A stretch of 64,000 nucleotides of DNA from JAGREO01 sp020446285 (lineage in GTDB: Bacteria > Pseudomonadota > Alphaproteobacteria > Geminicoccales > Geminicoccaceae): assembly GCA_041398005.1 (NCBI GenBank), contig JAWKVP010000003.1, positions 248,001-312,000 of the forward strand, read 5' to 3'. The notes beneath the pieces were generated by a model, which was not told the DNA's origin, made no database searches, and was given only the letters and a program-made list of their open reading frames with translations. The number at the start of each line of letters is the position of its first letter. The first letter of the stretch is position 1. The position numbers were made by a program, and so were the translations under genes. Of this stretch, positions 28,645 through 38,616 are shown piece by piece.

Positions 28645-29874
28645 TCATCCGGAAACCGCATCCCGACGCCGGATGCGGCGTCGGGCAAAGGCAAACAGCA
28701 GTGCGGCGATCGTCAGCGCGAGGAGCATGGCGGTGGTGACCGGCAACAGCGTTCCATCATAGAAGCGGCCGCTCGCCATGGCGAAGAGCCCCGAAACCAG
28801 CGACGACAGGGCGGAAACGAAGGAAGCACCCATGCCGGCTATTCGTCCGAGAGGCTGCATGGCGAGCGCGGTGATGTTGCCGAAGAGCGAACCTATGCAG
28901 AGAAAGAGACAGAAAAACAGGCCCACAAAGCCGAAGAACGGCAGTTGTCCGCCACCTCCGATCACGAAAACCAGACCGATAGCGGAAATGGCCACGGCAG
29001 CGGAAAGCGAAATCCAGACGAGGGTCGCGGCACCGAAACGGCGAACGACATGGCCATTGATGAAGGAGGCAATGCCGATACCGAAAGCCAGCAAGGCGAA
29101 CCAGGCGGCGAACATTTCCTTGATGCCATAGAGTTCGAGAAAGAGCGTCGGCGCCATGGAGATGAAGCTCAGCATGGCACCGAAGATGAAGCCGAGCGCT
29201 ACGGCCTGCGCCACCACATCGGGCAGACGCAGGATCTGCAGGAGATTGCCCGCCTGAACATGCAGAGAGAGTGGAATACGACGCTCGGGTGGCAGTGTTT
29301 CGGGCTGACGAATCCCGAGCCAAAGCGCACAGGTCGCAGCGAGGATGAGAAACAGGAGAAAGATCGAGCGCCAGTGCCAGAAGATGATGAGGATGGTGCC
29401 GATTGCGGGCGCTGCCATGGGCACGAGAATGAAGATCATGAAGATGAAGGAGCCGATGCGGGCCAGCGCATCGCCCTCGAACCTGTCACGAAGAATGGCA
29501 CGGGACGCGATCTTCGGTCCGGACACGCCGATCCCCTGAACGAACCGCCCGGCGAGAAGAATCTCCATAGAGCCTGAAAAAAGGGTCATGAGCGTGCCGG
29601 CGGCATAGATCGCAAGGCCGATCATGATCGCGTTCTTGCGGCCAAGAGCATCGGCGAGTGAGCCGAAGAAAAGCTCGCCGACCATCATGCCCAGCACCAT
29701 GATGGAGACGATCATCTGCGTGTCGCGCGGATCCTCGACACCGAAATCCCGGCCGATCGCAGCCAGCGCCGGGAGCATGGTGTCGATGGTGAGCGCGGTC
29801 AGCGACGTGATGAGCGCGAAGAGCGCTATGAACTCGCGCGGCCCCGGCGATCGACCCGCCCGTTTTTCATTCAT
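28645..29874 (-). CDS. Bcr/CflA family multidrug efflux MFS transporter
   Basis: This 409-residue protein has 12 predicted membrane helices and belongs to the drug:H+ antiporter group of the major facilitator superfamily. It has the early segment DTMLPALAAIGRDFGVEDPR and the loop 2-3 motif GSLADALGRKNAIMIGLAIY. Helix 5 contains VPMAAPAIGTILI. These features fit Bcr/CflA exporters of bicyclomycin, chloramphenicol or sulphonamide type; the actual substrate is unknown. It is followed by the asparaginase gene on the same strand 12 bases upstream. Confidence 0.9.
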   Translation of the reverse strand: MNEKRAGRSPGPREFIALFALITSLTALTIDTMLPALAAIGRDFGVEDPRDTQMIVSIMVLGMMVGELFFGSLADALGRKNAIMIGLAIYAAGTLMTLFSGSMEILLAGRFVQGIGVSGPKIASRAILRDRFEGDALARIGSFIFMIFILVPMAAPAIGTILIIFWHWRSIFLLFLILAATCALWLGIRQPETLPPERRIPLSLHVQAGNLLQILRLPDVVAQAVALGFIFGAMLSFISMAPTLFLELYGIKEMFAAWFALLAFGIGIASFINGHVVRRFGAATLVWISLSAAVAISAIGLVFVIGGGGQLPFFGFVGLFFCLFLCIGSLFGNITALAMQPLGRIAGMGASFVSALSSLVSGLFAMASGRFYDGTLLPVTTAMLLALTIAALLFAFARRRIRRRDAVSG

Positions 29875-29886
29875 GTCCGTTTGGTC

Positions 29887-30867
29887 CTAAAAAAACGGTT
29901 CGAACAGGCGCGGGATGTCGAACTCGCCGGCCCTGAGTGCCAGCTGCAGCAGTATTCTCGCCTTGTTCGGTGCGAGCCAGCCCGCACTTGTCATTCCCCG
30001 GCTGGCGAGGTCGATCTCGCCGCCGGCATATCCGTAGGTCGCGCGCAGAAGCGGGCCGGTGCCGGCGCGGCTCGCAAGCACAACCGGTATTCGCGCGGCC
30101 AGTTTGCCCAGAACGCATGCCATGGGTGGCGGCACATGACCTCCGCCCATGGTCGCCACGACAAGGCCGTCGATCCGCTCGCCAAGCGTTTCAAGAAGCT
30201 CTCCATCATCGCCGAGCGTGACCGTCCATAGCGGCACGCGCACCGACCGTTCGAGCCTTGCCGGGTCCAGCGCCGGCAGACGGTCGACACGCTGGAACCA
30301 GCAGATCCGCCCCTCGACGACCTGCGCCAGACGTCCACATTGTGGCGAAGCGAATGCGGACGGCAGCGCGGTATTGCCCTTCACGACGAAACGCGCGGCG
30401 TGAATTTCGTCATTGAAGGCAACGAGCACACCCGATCCGGCACTGCCGGCATCCACCGCCGCCTGCACCGCCGCGAGGAGATTCGCCGGTCCGTCGGCAC
30501 CCGGCAGGGTCGGATTGCGCATTGCACCTGTAACCACCACCGGCGCATCCCGCGCGAGCAGACATTCGAGCGCGAACGCCGTCTCCTCGATCGTGTCGGT
30601 TCCCTGCGTGACCACCGTTGCAGCCGGATTGGCGGCGATGGCGCACGCAAGGTCCACGATATCTCCGGTTGTAAGATGCGGGCTCGGCACCTGCCTGAAC
30701 TGGACAGCCTCAATCCGTGCCACATTGCATAAGGACGGCACCGCATCAACCAGCGCATCGGCGCTTAGCGAGGGTACGAGGCCGGTCGCATCACGTCTCT
30801 TTGCGGCGGGCGCGGCAGTGGCGATCGTGCCGCCCAGGGCGAACACCCGAACAACCGGCAGGTTCAT
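29887..30867 (-). CDS. L-asparaginase
   Basis: This 326-residue cytoplasmic enzyme has both signature regions of bacterial asparaginases. One is the first catalytic Thr in FALGGTIATAAP (about residue 14). The other is VVTQGTDTIEETAF with the Thr-Asp pair, followed by the Lys-region-like VVVTGAMRNPTLPGADGPAN. No signal peptide is present, so it is not a periplasmic type II enzyme by localisation. It may also accept glutamine. It lies between ppk1 and the MFS gene, all minus strand with short gaps. Confidence 0.9.
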   Translation of the reverse strand: MNLPVVRVFALGGTIATAAPAAKRRDATGLVPSLSADALVDAVPSLCNVARIEAVQFRQVPSPHLTTGDIVDLACAIAANPAATVVTQGTDTIEETAFALECLLARDAPVVVTGAMRNPTLPGADGPANLLAAVQAAVDAGSAGSGVLVAFNDEIHAARFVVKGNTALPSAFASPQCGRLAQVVEGRICWFQRVDRLPALDPARLERSVRVPLWTVTLGDDGELLETLGERIDGLVVATMGGGHVPPPMACVLGKLAARIPVVLASRAGTGPLLRATYGYAGGEIDLASRGMTSAGWLAPNKARILLQLALRAGEFDIPRLFEPFF

Positions 30868-30877
30868 CCCGTCCCCT

Positions 30878-33166
30878 TCAGGAAAGCTGCAGGCGGGTCA
30901 CCCGCTTCTTGCGCAATGCACTGCCGCGCCCGGAAAGGCTCGGATTGGTCATGAAATAGGTGTGCGCCGAAAAACTGTTCCTGTCGCGGCGGACCCGCTG
31001 ATAGCTGCCATCGGCACGGAGCAGCCAGCTCGACGCCTTGTCCTTCATGTTGGCGATCATGATCTGGTGCAACACCTGCTGGTGCACGGTCTCGTTGGTG
31101 ATCGGCACCAGCGTCTCGACCCGGCGGGAAAGATTGCGCTGCATCCAGTCGGCGGACGAGATGAACACCTTGGCCTGCTTCGACGGCAGGCCGTTGCCAT
31201 TGCCGAAACAGACGATGCGGCTGTGTTCGAGAAAACGGCCGATGATACTCTTGACGCGGATATTGTCGGAAAGTCCGGGCACACCCGGCCGCAGACAGCA
31301 TATGCCGCGCACCACCAGATCGATCTTCACGCCGGCCTGTGATGCCCGGTAGAGCGCTTCGATGACCTGTTCGTCGACAATCGAGTTCATTTTCGCCCAG
31401 ATGGCGGCCTTCCGCCCGGCCTTCGCATGCTCGACCTCGTCCTGGATGAGTTCAAGCAACCGTTCGCGCAAACAGATCGGCGCCAGCGCCAGCGCCTCAA
31501 GATCGCGCGGCTCGGCATAGCCGGTCATGAAGTTGAAGGTCTTGGCGGCATCGCTCCCGAGCGCGGGGCCGCAAGTGAAGAACGAAAGATCGGTGTAGAT
31601 CTTGGCGGTGATCGGATGATAGTTGCCGGTACCGAAATGAACATAGGTCCGCAGCCCGGCCTGCTCGCGGCGCACCACCATTGACACCTTGGCGTGCGTC
31701 TTGAGCGAAATGAAGCCGAACACGACCTGCACGCCGGCACGTTCGAGGTTGCGCGCCCAGCGGATGTTCTGCTCCTCGTCGAAACGTGCCTTGAGCTCGA
31801 CGAGTGCGGTTACCGACTTGCCCGCCTCCGCGGCCTCGATCAGGGCGGCAACGATGGGACTGTCCTCGCTCGTTCGATAGAGCGTCTGCTTGATGGCGAC
31901 AACATTGGGATCGCGCGCCGCCTGCAGGACGAACTGCACCACCACATCGAAACTTTCGTACGGATGGTGGATGATGAGATCCTTCTGGCGGATCGCGGCG
32001 AAACAGTCGCCGCCGAACTCCTTGATACGTTCGGGGAAGCGCGGCGCGTAGGGCTGGAAGATGAGGTCCGGACGCTCCTTGGTGATGATTTCCTTGACGT
32101 CGACGAGGCCCAGGATGCCGTCGAGCTCGAACACGTCGACCTTGTCGACATCGAGCTGGTCGACGAGAAAGTCGCGCAGATTGGCCGGCATCTCGTCATT
32201 GATGGTCATGCGGATCACATGTCCGCGACGCCGGCGCTTGAGCAATGTCTCGTAGAGGCGCACGAGATCCTCGGCCTCTTCCTCGACCTCGATATCGCTG
32301 TCACGCAGGACCCGGAAATAGCCGATGCCCTTGATTCGGAAGCGTGGAAAGAGATGTTCGAGATATTGCTTGATGACATCTTCGATGCGCACGAAACGCT
32401 GACCCTCGCCGGGCAGGCGGACAAAGCGGCCGAGCTTGACTGGATGCAGCACGAGGCCCGTCAGCGTATCACCCTTCGGCCGGTCGAGTTCCATCACCAG
32501 CCCCATTCCGCAATTGGGGATGAAGGGAAAAGGATGGGCCGGGTCGATAGCGATGGGAGTCAGGACGGGAAGGATCTCGTCGACGAAATAGCTCTCGAGC
32601 CACTCCGCATCGCCGGCGGGCAGCTGGCTCATGGAAAGGACGTGGATCTGCAGCTCCGCCAGCTTGGCCACGAGATCGTGCCAGCATGCCTGCTGGTCAC
32701 GCATCAGGTCGTTCGCTCGGGCATTGATCGCGAGCAGCTGCTCGGCGGGTGTGAGACCGTCCTGGCTCATGGTGGTGACACCCGCCTGGATCAACCCCTT
32801 CAGGCCGGCCACGCGCACCATGTAGAACTCGTCGAGATTGCTCGCCGAGATCGACAGGAAACGAAGCCTCTCGAGCAACGGGTGAGCCGTGTTCTGCGCT
32901 TCCTCGAGCACGCGCTCGTTGAAGGCGAGCCATGATAGCTCCCGATTGATGAAATGTTCCGCGCGCACGGCTATGCGCTCGGGTTCCGCCGCAGGCCCGG
33001 AAAGGGCGGCACGTTCTTCCTGCTCGTCGAGAATATCCCGTTCGAGCTCGGCGACCTGTTCTTCGTCCATCTTCATCATGTTCACAATCAGTCGAAAACC
33101 CGCAAGTCCCCTGACACCGGCAACGATCCGGCCCGGATTTCCGGGCATCACAGCCGCATTCATCAT
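30878..33166 (-). CDS. ppk1: Polyphosphate kinase 1
   Basis: This 762-residue enzyme polymerises ATP gamma-phosphate into polyphosphate. It shows RELSWLAFNERVLEEA at the N-terminus, HHPYESFDVVVQFV, the autophosphorylated-His region FISLKTHAKVSMVVRRE and FGTGNYHPITAKIYTDL. The C-terminal part has the second PLD-like domain (FLEHSRIVCFGNG). The ATG at 33166 is used because a GGAG lies before it; a start 29 codons later would be nearer family length but has no such site. sixA lies divergently 143 bases away. Confidence 0.95.
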   Translation of the reverse strand: MMNAAVMPGNPGRIVAGVRGLAGFRLIVNMMKMDEEQVAELERDILDEQEERAALSGPAAEPERIAVRAEHFINRELSWLAFNERVLEEAQNTAHPLLERLRFLSISASNLDEFYMVRVAGLKGLIQAGVTTMSQDGLTPAEQLLAINARANDLMRDQQACWHDLVAKLAELQIHVLSMSQLPAGDAEWLESYFVDEILPVLTPIAIDPAHPFPFIPNCGMGLVMELDRPKGDTLTGLVLHPVKLGRFVRLPGEGQRFVRIEDVIKQYLEHLFPRFRIKGIGYFRVLRDSDIEVEEEAEDLVRLYETLLKRRRRGHVIRMTINDEMPANLRDFLVDQLDVDKVDVFELDGILGLVDVKEIITKERPDLIFQPYAPRFPERIKEFGGDCFAAIRQKDLIIHHPYESFDVVVQFVLQAARDPNVVAIKQTLYRTSEDSPIVAALIEAAEAGKSVTALVELKARFDEEQNIRWARNLERAGVQVVFGFISLKTHAKVSMVVRREQAGLRTYVHFGTGNYHPITAKIYTDLSFFTCGPALGSDAAKTFNFMTGYAEPRDLEALALAPICLRERLLELIQDEVEHAKAGRKAAIWAKMNSIVDEQVIEALYRASQAGVKIDLVVRGICCLRPGVPGLSDNIRVKSIIGRFLEHSRIVCFGNGNGLPSKQAKVFISSADWMQRNLSRRVETLVPITNETVHQQVLHQIMIANMKDKASSWLLRADGSYQRVRRDRNSFSAHTYFMTNPSLSGRGSALRKKRVTRLQLS

Positions 33167-33309
33167 GCGGGCTCCGGCCCGCGCAGTCCGATTTCACTTC
33201 CAGCCTAGCAAAATCCACCATCCATTGTCATGGTCGAGGAAGATCATGACGGCGTGATGATGGCAAGTTTCCTCGCACCGTCCGGGGAAAGCGCTTTCCG
33301 GCAGGAACG

Positions 33310-33822
33310 ATGATGCTCGAACTCCTTCTCTTTCGACATGCCAAGTCGAGCTGGGACATTCCCGGGCAGGACGATTTCGAGCGCGATCTGGCGCCGCGCG
33401 GGCAGCGTGCGGCAAGAGCCATGGGCAAGCTCATCGCAAGGCGGGGCTGGATACCGGACCTCGTCCTCTGTTCAAGCGCGGTACGCACGCAGCGAACGCT
33501 CACGCTCGCCGCCGAATCATGGGAGAGGCTGCCCGGCATCCGTTCGCTCAAATCGCTCTATCTCGCCTCGCCAGCGCAGATCCGCGCAATCATCGCCCGC
33601 CAGTCCGGATGCACGCGGCTCATGGTGATCGGGCACAATCCGGGGCTCGGACGGCTCGCCCACCAGTTCACCGTGTCGGTCGATCCGGGCACCGGGATCG
33701 AAGGGAACTTCCCGACGGCGGCCCTTGCCCGGATCCTGTTCGATCACACCTCGTGGAAGGAGATCGGAACCGGCAGGCTCGCCGATTTCATCAGGCCGCG
33801 CGAACTCTCGAAGGCGGGCTGA
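33310..33822 (+). CDS. SixA-type phosphohistidine phosphatase
   Basis: This 170-residue protein of the histidine phosphatase superfamily begins with the catalytic RHG variant LLLFRHAKSSW and has the second catalytic His in LMVIGHNPGLGRLAHQF. SixA proteins dephosphorylate phosphohistidine on signalling proteins. Divergence from ppk1, whose product is transiently His-phosphorylated, is suggestive only. The 3' end overlaps the convergent dusB gene by 32 bases. Confidence 0.88.
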   Translation: MMLELLLFRHAKSSWDIPGQDDFERDLAPRGQRAARAMGKLIARRGWIPDLVLCSSAVRTQRTLTLAAESWERLPGIRSLKSLYLASPAQIRAIIARQSGCTRLMVIGHNPGLGRLAHQFTVSVDPGTGIEGNFPTAALARILFDHTSWKEIGTGRLADFIRPRELSKAG

Positions 33823-34798
33823 GGGTATCCCGAAAACCCCGGATCCGCGCGCGCACGGCTTCCGGTTCATCGCAGTTCGCAATCATGCGCCCGACCGCAT
33901 CGCCCCCCGGATACCGGGCGAGTGCATGAAGCAGATGCTTGCGCGCCAGACGGCATCCACGCCTCTCGCCATGGAATTCGAGCATCATGTCATAATGTTC
34001 GAGAAGCAGTTCCATCTCGAGCGACGGTTCCGCAAGCTCGACCTCGCCGCCCGATTCGAGCGCCCGGGCAAGTGCTCCCACATGCCAGGGCCGACCGAAG
34101 GCGGCACGACCGATCATGACCGCATCCGCGCCCGAAAGCGCCATGGCACGTCGTGCATCCCCTGCCGTGGCGATATCACCATTGACCACGAGCGACAGCG
34201 AAACCGCCTCGCGCACGGCGGCAATGGCACGCCAGTCGGCACGGCCATCATAGAACTGATCACGCGTTCGGCCATGCACGGTAACCATCACCGCCCCCGC
34301 CTGTTCCGACAGACGGGCGATTTCGGGGGCATTGACGGACGACCGGTCCCAGCCCAGCCGCATCTTGACGCTGACTGGCAGGTTCACGGCATTCACCACC
34401 GCCTCGACGATGGAAACGGCCAGCGCCTCGTCACGCATGATTGCCGAACCGCCGAGACCGTTGACGACCTTCTTCACCGGACAGCCGAAATTGATGTCGA
34501 TCAGCCTCGCACCGACGTCCGCCGAAAGCCGCGCCGCATCCGCCATCACCGCTGGCTCGCGGCCGGCGAGCTGGATCGCGGGAAGCGGCTCGTCGGGTGC
34601 GAAAAGAGCCATGCGCAGCGAGGTCGCGGTCCCCTGCAGCATCTCCTTGCCGGCGATCATTTCGGAAAAAACCAGCCCGTTGAAGGATCGCCGCACCAGG
34701 CGACGAAACGGCAGGTCCGAAACGCCGCTCAGGGGAGCGGTCAGAACCGGCGGAAGGGAGCCGATACCGTCGATGGAAAGACTGCTTGCTTCGGGCAT
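33791..34798 (-). CDS. dusB: tRNA-dihydrouridine synthase B
   Basis: This 335-residue FMN-dependent enzyme reduces uridine to dihydrouridine in tRNA. It has the DusB-type INFGCPVKKV with the catalytic Cys, APLSGVSDLPFRRLVRR near the N-terminus, VHGRTRDQFYDGRADW, and VMIGRAAFGRPW. The ORF is open far upstream, but homology starts at the chosen ATG. In many alphaproteobacteria dusB precedes ntrB; here its neighbours are lipoprotein genes instead. Confidence 0.93.
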   Translation of the reverse strand: MPEASSLSIDGIGSLPPVLTAPLSGVSDLPFRRLVRRSFNGLVFSEMIAGKEMLQGTATSLRMALFAPDEPLPAIQLAGREPAVMADAARLSADVGARLIDINFGCPVKKVVNGLGGSAIMRDEALAVSIVEAVVNAVNLPVSVKMRLGWDRSSVNAPEIARLSEQAGAVMVTVHGRTRDQFYDGRADWRAIAAVREAVSLSLVVNGDIATAGDARRAMALSGADAVMIGRAAFGRPWHVGALARALESGGEVELAEPSLEMELLLEHYDMMLEFHGERRGCRLARKHLLHALARYPGGDAVGRMIANCDEPEAVRARIRGFRDTLSPPSRVRAA

Positions 34799-34841
34799 GA
34801 CACAACCTTGTAGCAGCCTGCCGGCCTCGGGTCGATCGTGG

Positions 34842-35720
34842 CTAGTCGGCAAGGTCGAGACGTTGTGCGCCGAAGCTGCCATTGACCGTGGTCGGCCCTT
34901 TGATGGCGAAGGTTCCGACGATCTCCTCCGCTGCCGGCCCGCCAAACCGGCCGGACCCGCCACCCTTGTGGCCGAGGTCGGATGTGACCACACCCTTTGA
35001 AAAGCGGTTTCCCGAAATGGAGAATCCACGTCCCTGGACCTTGCCCCAGTGAACGTCATCGAGATCGCGAAACACGATATTGTAGTCAAGGATCCCGGAG
35101 GCGAAGTCGATGACGGCTTCGGTGTCACCATTGAGCAGATTGCGATAAACCCGGTCCTCGGTCTCGACCGCAAAGGCGCCACCGATATAATAGGCATCGC
35201 CGGTGCGCGGCATCTGCGCCGCCGGTGTGGCGGAAACGGCAAGAAAGGCAGCCGCGTCGGTTACCCTTGCATCTTGTTCCTCACTGAAGTCCGGCACATC
35301 GGTCTCCACCCATATGCCGAAGCTCGTATATTCGAGGTCGAACACGCCGAAGAGGCCTTCCCCCGGCTTGTTCATGATGAGAATGTCGCTGAAGTCATCC
35401 GTTACATAGGCGAGCATTCCCTCCGTTTCGAGCGCCGGGCGGCGATATTGCCGCGCGAAGCCCGAGGAGGTCTCGATTCCGATGGAGAAATCGGAATTGA
35501 TTCGAACATTCGACTGGTTTCCGCGCAGGCTTTCTTCCGTCGAAAACAATGCCAGTCCCTGCCGGATGGCAGGTCTGATCCGCAACACCTCAGCCGGTGG
35601 ATCGGTTGCATCGGGGATTTCCTCGGGAGAGGCAGGACCGGAATTGCCGCCACTGCCTCCCCCGCCGCAACCGGCAACGATCAACGCGCAGGCGACCAAA
35701 GAACTCGCCGCTCTCCTCAT
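34842..35720 (-). CDS. Lipoprotein with transferrin-binding-protein-like beta-barrel (copy 1)
   Basis: This protein of about 292 residues has a lipoprotein signal (LVACALIVAGC, followed by a Gly/Ser-rich anchor) and a beta-rich body. It ends in the segment GRFGGPAAEEIVGTFAIKG, the hallmark of the TbpB-like beta-barrel domain (usually GxFxGPxAxExGGxF). Such lipoproteins are often surface-exposed and bind iron proteins or other ligands, but many alphaproteobacterial members have no known ligand. A paralogue lies directly upstream (35963-36802). No TonB receptor or Slam-type exporter gene is adjacent. Confidence 0.78.
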   Translation of the reverse strand: MRRAASSLVACALIVAGCGGGGSGGNSGPASPEEIPDATDPPAEVLRIRPAIRQGLALFSTEESLRGNQSNVRINSDFSIGIETSSGFARQYRRPALETEGMLAYVTDDFSDILIMNKPGEGLFGVFDLEYTSFGIWVETDVPDFSEEQDARVTDAAAFLAVSATPAAQMPRTGDAYYIGGAFAVETEDRVYRNLLNGDTEAVIDFASGILDYNIVFRDLDDVHWGKVQGRGFSISGNRFSKGVVTSDLGHKGGGSGRFGGPAAEEIVGTFAIKGPTTVNGSFGAQRLDLAD

Positions 35721-35962
35721 TTCCTGCCCTCTCGACACGCAAATACTGACATTCACTTGTTCAATATCTCTAAAGTAGAAAATACTCACTATGTCAATAT
35801 ATCACAAGTTTCTTTGGAGATCATTTGCCAGTTCCAGAATCCTTGTCACCCCTGCGTTTAATTCAACAACGAAAAACCACGCCGATTGTCATCAAGGCGA
35901 ATTCCGGCGAACTTTTCCCGGTGTGCGAAAAGCACCCTTGCGATCCGACCTGTGAATACCCC

Positions 35963-36802
35963 TCAGCGCTGCCTTGCGGCAATCGAGGCACGCACCGTCG
36001 TCTCACCCTCGAGAATGAGCGTTCCGGCAAGCTCGACCGCCTTGGGTCCGGCGAAAACGCCTTCAACCGTTCCCCTGTGCCCGCTGCTCGCGGTCACCGC
36101 ATCGCTCGAGAAGGCCGTTCCGGAGATGAGAATGCCGGGCATGTCGACCGTGCCCCACCCGGTACCGTCACGCTCGCTGAGCGTCGCCGTCGCACTCATC
36201 GTGCCACGCAAGAAATCGACCTCGGCATCGAGAGCGCCGACGATGAATGCCTGAAACTCCCTCCCGTCCGTTTCCACACCGAGCACGGCACCTCGATAGA
36301 GTGCGGCACCCGTCGTCGGCATTTCGCTTCGCGGAGTGGGAACGACGAGATAAAACGGTGCACCATCGATCAGGTCGGCAGTCTCGGCCTGCAGGAGATC
36401 GGCACCACGGCTCTCCGCCCAGACCCCGAAGGACGTGTGATTGAGATCGAACCTGTCGCCGAAACCGAGCCCGGTGGCGTTCTTGATGAGGACATCCCTG
36501 CCATCGGCGGACTGGTAGGTCTCGATATTGGAAACGGTGGTGCCAGGTTCGCCGAATGTATGCACCACATCACCGGCGACGCGGATACGGACCGACATGT
36601 CCCTTTCGATCCAGACCACCGACGAACGGTCGGCAACCGAACGCTGGGCCGGAGCGATGAACCCCCGCCCATTCGCGATGGCGTCCGCGAGTTCGGGAAC
36701 GCCATTCGTACCGACTGGCACGGGCGGACCATCACCACCACCGCCCCCGCAACCTACAAGCAGGACAAGGGCCAAAAGTCCTGAAACGGGACCAAAGCGC
36801 AT
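35963..36802 (-). CDS. Lipoprotein with transferrin-binding-protein-like beta-barrel (copy 2)
   Basis: This 279-residue paralogue of the downstream gene has a lipobox (LLALVLLVGC) and a Gly-rich anchor. It shares the layout of copy 1: NHTSFGVWAES matches EYTSFGIWVET, SEMPTTGAALYRG matches AQMPRTGDAYYIGG, and the C-terminal GVFAGPKAVELAGTLILEG matches the TbpB-like GP-E-G motif. The two probably arose by tandem duplication and have diverged strongly. A 242-base gap separates the coding regions, so each may have its own promoter. Confidence 0.78.
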   Translation of the reverse strand: MRFGPVSGLLALVLLVGCGGGGGDGPPVPVGTNGVPELADAIANGRGFIAPAQRSVADRSSVVWIERDMSVRIRVAGDVVHTFGEPGTTVSNIETYQSADGRDVLIKNATGLGFGDRFDLNHTSFGVWAESRGADLLQAETADLIDGAPFYLVVPTPRSEMPTTGAALYRGAVLGVETDGREFQAFIVGALDAEVDFLRGTMSATATLSERDGTGWGTVDMPGILISGTAFSSDAVTASSGHRGTVEGVFAGPKAVELAGTLILEGETTVRASIAARQR

Positions 36803-36993
36803 AGGCGTTCCTCGGATTGACCATCTCGCAGGGATCGACTCATGCGCTAGGCGGGGTCGCCGGATGCGTCAAGGCACCCCCACCTTCCCGACAACACCAT
36901 GATGCTTCGATTCTCCATCAAGGCGATAAAACCCAAGACTGAATTCGCCTGAAACGTCTACAGAAACCCCTCCGGCCGGTCCTTGCCGATCTG

Positions 36994-38616
36994 TCAGACG
37001 CCGGTCGCCGCCGGCTGGCGCTGACGGAAGAAATCATTGCCCTTGTCGTCGATGACGATGAAGGCCGGCAGATCCCGCACCTCGATGCGCCAGACGGCCT
37101 CCATGCCGAAATCCTTGAAATCCAGCTGCTCGACCCTGGTGATGTAGTCCCGCCCGACGCGTGCGGCGGCGCCGCCGACAGTGGCGAGATAAAAGCCGCC
37201 ATTGCGCTTGCAGCTGTGCAGGACCGTCTCCGAGCGATTGCCCTTGGCAAGCGTCACGAGCGAACCGCCGAGCGGCTGGAACTCGGCCACATAGGGATCC
37301 ATGCGGGCAGCCGTGGTCGGACCGAAGGATCCGGATGCGTACCCTTCGGGCGTCTTGGCCGGGCCGGCATAGTAGATCGGATGATTCCTGAAATAGTCGG
37401 GCAGCTCGCCACCCTCCTTGAGCCGCTGCGAGAGCGCTGCATGCACCATGTCGCGGGCGACGATCATCGTTCCCGACAGAAGCACGGGCGTCGTTACCGG
37501 ATAGTTGGAAAGCTGTGCGGTCACCTCGCTCATCGGCCGGTTCAGGTCGATGCTCACCGCCTCGCCGATGTCGATGTCCGCCTCGGGCAGATATCTGGCC
37601 GGATCGGTCTCGAGCCGCTCGATGAACACACCGTCGGCGGTGATCTTCGCCTTGACCTGCCGGTCGGCGGAACAGGACACGCCGATGCCGACCGGCAGCG
37701 ACGCGCCGTGGCGCGGCAGGCGGATGACACGAACATCGTGACAGAAATACTTGCCGCCGAACTGCGCGCCGATACCGTTGTTGCGGGTCAGTTCGAGAAT
37801 CTGTTCCTCGAGTGCGAGATCGCGGAAGGCACGGCCGCTCTCGTCGCCTGTGGTCGGAAGGCTGTCATAGTAGCGGCATGAGGTGAGCTTGACCGTCTTG
37901 AGCGTGTGCTCGGCGGAAAGGCCGCCTATGACGATCGCCAGATGATAGGGCGGGCAGGCAGTCGTGCCGAGCGTGCGCACCTTCTCGTCGAAAAAGGCGG
38001 CGATGCGCTCGGGATCGAGCAGGCGGCGCGTTTCCTGATAGAGGAACGTCTTGTTGGCCGAGCCGCCACCCTTGGCAATGAACAGCAGCTCATAGGCCGC
38101 CCCCTTGCCGGCGAGGATGTCCATCTGCGCCGGCAGATTGTTCTGGGTATTCTTCTCCGTCCACATGTCGAGAGGCGCCATCTGGCTGTAACGGAGGTTG
38201 GACGTAAGATAGGTATCGGCCACCCCTTTGGAAATCGCCGCCTCGTCGCTGCCGTCGGTAAGTACCAGATGCCCCTTCTTGCCGACGATGATGGCAGTGC
38301 CGGTGTCCTGACAGGTCGGGAATACGCCGGCGGACGCGATCGCCGCGTTCTTGAGAAGTTCAAGCGCGACAAAGCGGTCATTGCCCGAAGCCTCGGGGTC
38401 ATCGAGAATGTTGCGCAACTGCTGCAGATGCCCCGGACGGAACAGGTGATGAATGTCCCTGAACGCCTCTTCGGTCACCTGTTCGAGCACCCCGGCGCCG
38501 ACCCGCAGGAGGGTTTCGCCATCGAGTTCGACCGTGCTCACACCATCAATGTCGAGCTTTCGATATTCCGTCTCGTCGGCTCCAAGCTGGAACAGCGGTG
38601 AATATCCCTCGGTCAT
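36994..38616 (-). CDS. Class I fumarate hydratase (iron-sulphur type)
   Basis: This 540-residue TCA-cycle enzyme converts fumarate to malate with a [4Fe-4S] cluster. The three candidate cluster Cys are in GVFPTCQDTGTAIIVG, TACPPYHLAIVIGG and GIGVSCSADRQVKA. The C-terminal beta domain includes SGTMIVARDMVHAAL and the segment YYAGPAKTPEGYASGSFGPT. The long form carries both domains in one chain, unlike two-subunit enzymes. The start MTEGYSPLFQLG is preferred over the longer open frame. tRNA-Val lies about 220 bases upstream on the other strand. Confidence 0.94.
   Translation of the reverse strand: MTEGYSPLFQLGADETEYRKLDIDGVSTVELDGETLLRVGAGVLEQVTEEAFRDIHHLFRPGHLQQLRNILDDPEASGNDRFVALELLKNAAIASAGVFPTCQDTGTAIIVGKKGHLVLTDGSDEAAISKGVADTYLTSNLRYSQMAPLDMWTEKNTQNNLPAQMDILAGKGAAYELLFIAKGGGSANKTFLYQETRRLLDPERIAAFFDEKVRTLGTTACPPYHLAIVIGGLSAEHTLKTVKLTSCRYYDSLPTTGDESGRAFRDLALEEQILELTRNNGIGAQFGGKYFCHDVRVIRLPRHGASLPVGIGVSCSADRQVKAKITADGVFIERLETDPARYLPEADIDIGEAVSIDLNRPMSEVTAQLSNYPVTTPVLLSGTMIVARDMVHAALSQRLKEGGELPDYFRNHPIYYAGPAKTPEGYASGSFGPTTAARMDPYVAEFQPLGGSLVTLAKGNRSETVLHSCKRNGGFYLATVGGAAARVGRDYITRVEQLDFKDFGMEAVWRIEVRDLPAFIVIDDKGNDFFRQRQPAATGV

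Noticed and set aside
31694..32935. 413-codon plus-strand ORF opposite ppk1
   Set aside because: Antisense shadow; ppk1 has all family motifs in the other strand.
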